This document shows, one piece after another, positions 40,846 through 43,190 of a stretch of 43,190 nt of DNA. Origin of the DNA: Peribacillus tepidiphilus (GTDB taxonomy: Bacteria > Bacillota > Bacilli > Bacillales > DSM-1321); the NCBI RefSeq assembly GCF_009466385.1, contig NZ_WIAQ01000026.1, positions 1 through 43,190 on the forward strand, read 5' to 3'. The notes below the pieces were generated by a model, which was not told where the DNA came from, did no database searches, and saw only the letters and a program-made list of their open reading frames with translations. The position numbers and the translations under genes were made by a program. How positions within the stretch are numbered: the first letter of the stretch is position 1; each line of letters opens with the position of its first letter.

Positions 40846-40968
40846 AAGGAGCTGTCCAATAAGTCGAATTTTCGGCTTTTGGATGCCCCTTTTTATGTTC
40901 AAGAATATGGATTATCACCATTCTTGATTTTCAATTTTTAATGAAATTGCCCTTTTCGGATAGCCCTA
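40846..40968. repeat. MITE-like intergenic repeat, right copy
   Basis: The reverse-complement partner of 181-304, with about 10 differences over 123 bases, including a 2-base indel near the middle. Ends AAGGAGCTGTCCAATAAG and, read inward, TAGGGCTATCCGAAAAGG. It fills most of the 40783-41086 gap. Here no gene reads into its hairpin end on the plus strand, so it is not serving as a terminator. Confidence 0.75.
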
Positions 40969-41086
40969 AAATGAATATGCAATTTCATATGTTTCTCCAC
41001 GATAACGGAACTACTTAATCATGAACGTGCCTGTCTTTTTCATTAACATTATTTTGCACTGTTATCCAAACGTCTCTCCATTCACA

Positions 41087-41566
41087 TTACGGAATATATT
41101 GCTCAGTAATGGAAATGATTTTTCCGTCTTTTATTTTTATGTGAAAAGGGATCATTTCATATCGATCCTTTGAGGTCACTTCTCTCATGAACTCTTCTAG
41201 TGTAACTTCTTGATTCCAGTTGATTTCATTTGTTTGGTCTAGCTGATAGGTTTGCATAATAAACGTGGCACCTTGGTCAATCGGTAGCTTTTCCGTTTCC
41301 GTGTCGGAATTTCGTATGTAATATCCATCAGGCACTACACATTTGCCCTCTTCTTCATAACATTCCCCATCGATTTCTGCTTCTTGGTTGGCTTTCTCGC
41401 CTTCATACCATTCGATCCAATCAACTTTAGCGTAATTCCCTTCTTTAGCAGAAACAAAATGAACAAAAGCAGTTCTTTCTTCTACCGTGTTTCTTTCTTT
41501 TTCAGCAGCTACAAATGTGACAGGTAAAATGCTAAGTATGAGTATAGTAATCAAGGCTTTTTTCAT
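41087..41566 (-). CDS. secreted hypothetical protein
   Basis: A 159-residue protein with a signal peptide (KKALITILILSILPVTFVAA, cleavage likely after AA near residue 21). The mature part is acidic (EWYEGEKANQEAEIDGE) and has one close Cys pair (CYEEEGKC) that may form a disulfide. The C-terminal half (TFIMQTYQLDQTNEINWNQE; FHIKIKDGKIISITEQYIP) looks like a small beta-rich fold. The family is not recognised. AGGAGG precedes ATG 41564-41566. Confidence 0.7.
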   Translation of the reverse strand: MKKALITILILSILPVTFVAAEKERNTVEERTAFVHFVSAKEGNYAKVDWIEWYEGEKANQEAEIDGECYEEEGKCVVPDGYYIRNSDTETEKLPIDQGATFIMQTYQLDQTNEINWNQEVTLEEFMREVTSKDRYEMIPFHIKIKDGKIISITEQYIP

Positions 41567-41722
41567 TTTTTGGAAGCCTCCTGTTTTGATATCTTCTACT
41601 ACTTTATTAGACGATTGAAACGATGATTAGTTTCAACATAATAAAAAATATTTTTTTTGTTGGATTCCTCCAAACATTGGACAAGTTATCTGCTATCACT
41701 GACATCCTATTCAATCCTTTTT

Positions 41723-41752
41723 AAAAAAAGAACCAGCAGAGAAAACTGCTGG
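41723..41752 (-). terminator. terminator of the NiaP-like transporter gene
   Basis: On the minus strand CCAGCAG and CTGCTGG form a 7-bp stem (extended by AT pairs) with a 6-base loop, followed by TTCTTTTTTT. It is about 8 bases after the stop. Confidence 0.9.
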
Positions 41753-41758
41753 ATCTTC

Positions 41759-42964
41759 TTATACTAGTTCCTTTTGTTTTGTTTCTTTTCCTAATGTAAA
41801 AACAGCAAAAGCTCCTATGAGAATGGCAATTGTGAAGATTGTAAATATGGTTGTGATGGACGTTTTTTGTGCTACAAAATAACCGACAAGCAGAGGTCCT
41901 AATATTCCACCGATTCTTCCAAAAGATGCAGCCATTCCGGCACCAGTACCTCGGATCACAGTCGGATATTGTTCAGGGGTATAAGCGTAAAGCGCTCCCC
42001 AAGCACCAAGATTAAAGAATGAAAGAAAAATTCCGGATGTTAATAATAAAGATAAGGATTCGGCTGTTCCAAAGAAATAAGCGCTAGTTGCAGTTCCGAT
42101 TAAATAGGTAATCAAGACGAACTTTCTTCCCAATCGTTCAATAAACCAAGCAGCTGTAAAATAGCCTGGTAATTGAGCCAACGTCATGATTAATACATAT
42201 TGAAAGCTTTTGATCATACTGAAACCCTTCATAACCATAACGCTCGGCAGCCATAAGAACATTCCATAATAAGAGAACACTACGCAAAACCATAGAATCC
42301 ATAGCATGGTGGTTTGGCGTACATGCTCTTTCGACCATACCTTTATAAGATTTTGAAGAATGGATAGTCTTTGTTGCTTTTGAACAGCTTGAAATTTCGG
42401 TGAATCAGGCAAATTCAGACGGAGATATAGTGCATAAAAAGCAGGTAATGCACTTAATAAAAGTGCTGCTTGCCATCCAAATTTAGGGATGACAAAAAAT
42501 GAAAGGATTGCTGCTATTAACCACCCTCCAGCCCAAAAGCTTTCAAGCAGAACGACTACTTTTCCTCGCTTTTCAACCGATACACTTTCAGAAACTAACG
42601 TAGATGCAACGGGAAGCTCTCCTCCTAAACCCATGCCAATGAAAAATCTGAATATCAAGAATGCTGTTAATGTCGTGGTAAATGCTGAAACACCACTTCC
42701 GATTGAAAATAGAAGCAAAGTAATGATAAAAACCGCTTTACGCCCTATGCGATCAGCCATTAATCCGAAAACAAGCGCTCCAACAGCCATCCCGATCGAA
42801 TTCACACTGCCAATCCAGCCCATTTGCTGGACAGATAAGCCCCAATCCTTTTGTAGAGCAGCAATAATAAAGGAAAGTATCCCCACGTCCATTGCGTCAA
42901 ACATCCAGCCAAGACCGGCAATTCCAAGCAACTTTTTAGTAGAAATCTCTTTCTTTTTTTTCAT
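41759..42964 (-). CDS. MFS transporter, NiaP (YceI) type
   Basis: A 401-residue, 12-helix importer. It starts MKKKKEISTKKLLGIAGLGW, then MFDAMDVGILSFIIAALQKD, the typical N-terminus of the NiaP group, with motif A FGLMADRIGRKAVF, GMGLGGELPVASTLVSE, YAYTPEQYPTVIRGTGAGMA and GRIGGILGPLLVG. NiaP proteins take up niacin or niacinamide; related members carry aromatic acids, so the substrate is likely but not sure. AAGGGGG precedes ATG 42962-42964. No NiaR-type operator was recognised in the upstream 170 bases. Confidence 0.85.
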   Translation of the reverse strand: MKKKKEISTKKLLGIAGLGWMFDAMDVGILSFIIAALQKDWGLSVQQMGWIGSVNSIGMAVGALVFGLMADRIGRKAVFIITLLLFSIGSGVSAFTTTLTAFLIFRFFIGMGLGGELPVASTLVSESVSVEKRGKVVVLLESFWAGGWLIAAILSFFVIPKFGWQAALLLSALPAFYALYLRLNLPDSPKFQAVQKQQRLSILQNLIKVWSKEHVRQTTMLWILWFCVVFSYYGMFLWLPSVMVMKGFSMIKSFQYVLIMTLAQLPGYFTAAWFIERLGRKFVLITYLIGTATSAYFFGTAESLSLLLTSGIFLSFFNLGAWGALYAYTPEQYPTVIRGTGAGMAASFGRIGGILGPLLVGYFVAQKTSITTIFTIFTIAILIGAFAVFTLGKETKQKELV

Positions 42965-43134
42965 AATTTCCCCCTTAATCGTAAATGCGTATTGTCAAAA
43001 CTTTTATAGTAAATAGGTTAGTAAATCCTATATTAGAGGGCTTTTTGAGCAAAAAAATTGCCACCCCCTGAAATTTAGGTAATAGTGAGGTTACCACACC
43101 GACACTAAATCCCTAAATAAAGGAAGTGACAATC

Positions 43135-43190
43135 TTGTACCCTCAAATTATAACCTATTTATTAAATTTTATAAACTATCAAGAACAGGT
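43135..43190 (+). CDS. start of a probable transposase gene, cut by the window edge
   Basis: TTG 43135 is preceded by a good site (AAAGGAAGTGA) and opens YPQIITYLLNFINYQEQ before the window ends. The text looks like the N-terminus of an IS transposase seen in Bacilli, but 18 residues do not allow a family call. Together with the C-terminal fragment at the left edge it suggests an IS at each boundary. It could be another kind of gene. Confidence 0.3.
   Translation, partial: MYPQIITYLLNFINYQEQ

Noticed and set aside
42965-43080. NiaR operator upstream of the NiaP-like gene
   Set aside because: No convincing palindrome was visible in the upstream region.
1-43190. Terminal inverted repeats of one IS at the two window edges (AGGTA near 135 and near 43077)
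   Set aside because: Only about five bases agree convincingly between the two edges, so I cannot claim the fragments belong to the same IS.
1-43190. tRNA, rRNA, T-box leaders or phage genes
   Set aside because: No cloverleaf, rRNA stretch, T-box sequence or phage structural gene was recognised in either strand.

Overview
The window looks like a chromosomal segment of a low-GC, endospore-forming Bacillaceae (Bacillus, Neobacillus or a close relative). The signs are strong AGGAGG-type ribosome binding sites, many TTG and GTG starts, sporulation genes (a CotA-type laccase and a YjcZ-type Gly-rich protein) and blocks that match Bacillus subtilis neighbourhoods (kamA-yokU, msrA-msrB, ypmQ-ypmR-ypmS). 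No prophage, tRNA, rRNA or CRISPR array was found. Both edges run into probable transposase fragments, and a 123-124 bp repeat lies near each edge in opposite orientation.

Layout. 0-4.2 kb: a lysine 2,3-aminomutase operon (kamA-yokU) with a clear sigma-54 promoter and its own enhancer-binding activator. 4.2-8 kb: an FAD-dependent dehydrogenase, a YjcZ spore-type protein, and an SGNH hydrolase/DUF502 pair. 8.3-13.3 kb: methionine sulfoxide repair (msrA-msrB), a two-domain DUF4397 protein, YpmS, YpmR and YpmQ (a Sco1-type copper chaperone), and a PCYCGC lipoprotein. 14-17.4 kb: an efflux MFS transporter and an Na+/alanine symporter. 17.5-23.4 kb: a sugar-type ABC importer (two permeases and a binding protein, no ATPase) with a YesM/YesN-type two-component system. 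Two near-identical 28-bp sites, upstream of the permease operon and of the binding-protein gene, are good candidates for the response regulator's binding sites. 23.7-28.4 kb: small membrane proteins, a PanE-like reductase, a NERD protein bracketed by two arrays of one 21-bp repeat family, and a YcgQ-like protein next to an N-terminally deleted permease partner. 28.6-32.7 kb: a DUF3784 membrane protein, a guanine-type riboswitch controlling a purine nucleoside transporter, a quinone-oxidoreductase-like dehydrogenase and a DinB-family protein. 32.7-37 kb: a decayed acetyltransferase, a CotA-like laccase divergent from a cupredoxin, a long 21-bp repeat array, and a deletion chimera of two broken genes. 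37-43 kb: an RND efflux pump, a CC/Se-motif protein, a secreted hypothetical protein and a NiaP-like transporter.

The most unusual feature is a set of four non-coding tandem arrays from two unrelated sequence families, all with a 21-bp period (two DNA helical turns) and all between genes. Two arrays, 22 kb apart, share the core GCTGACGACCGATATAT in opposite orientation. The other two share TTGATTTAAGCG and flank the NERD gene. The second clear theme is gene decay between 28 and 37 kb, with three broken loci alongside intact neighbours. All functional calls rest on reading motifs, domain order and context. No database search was possible.
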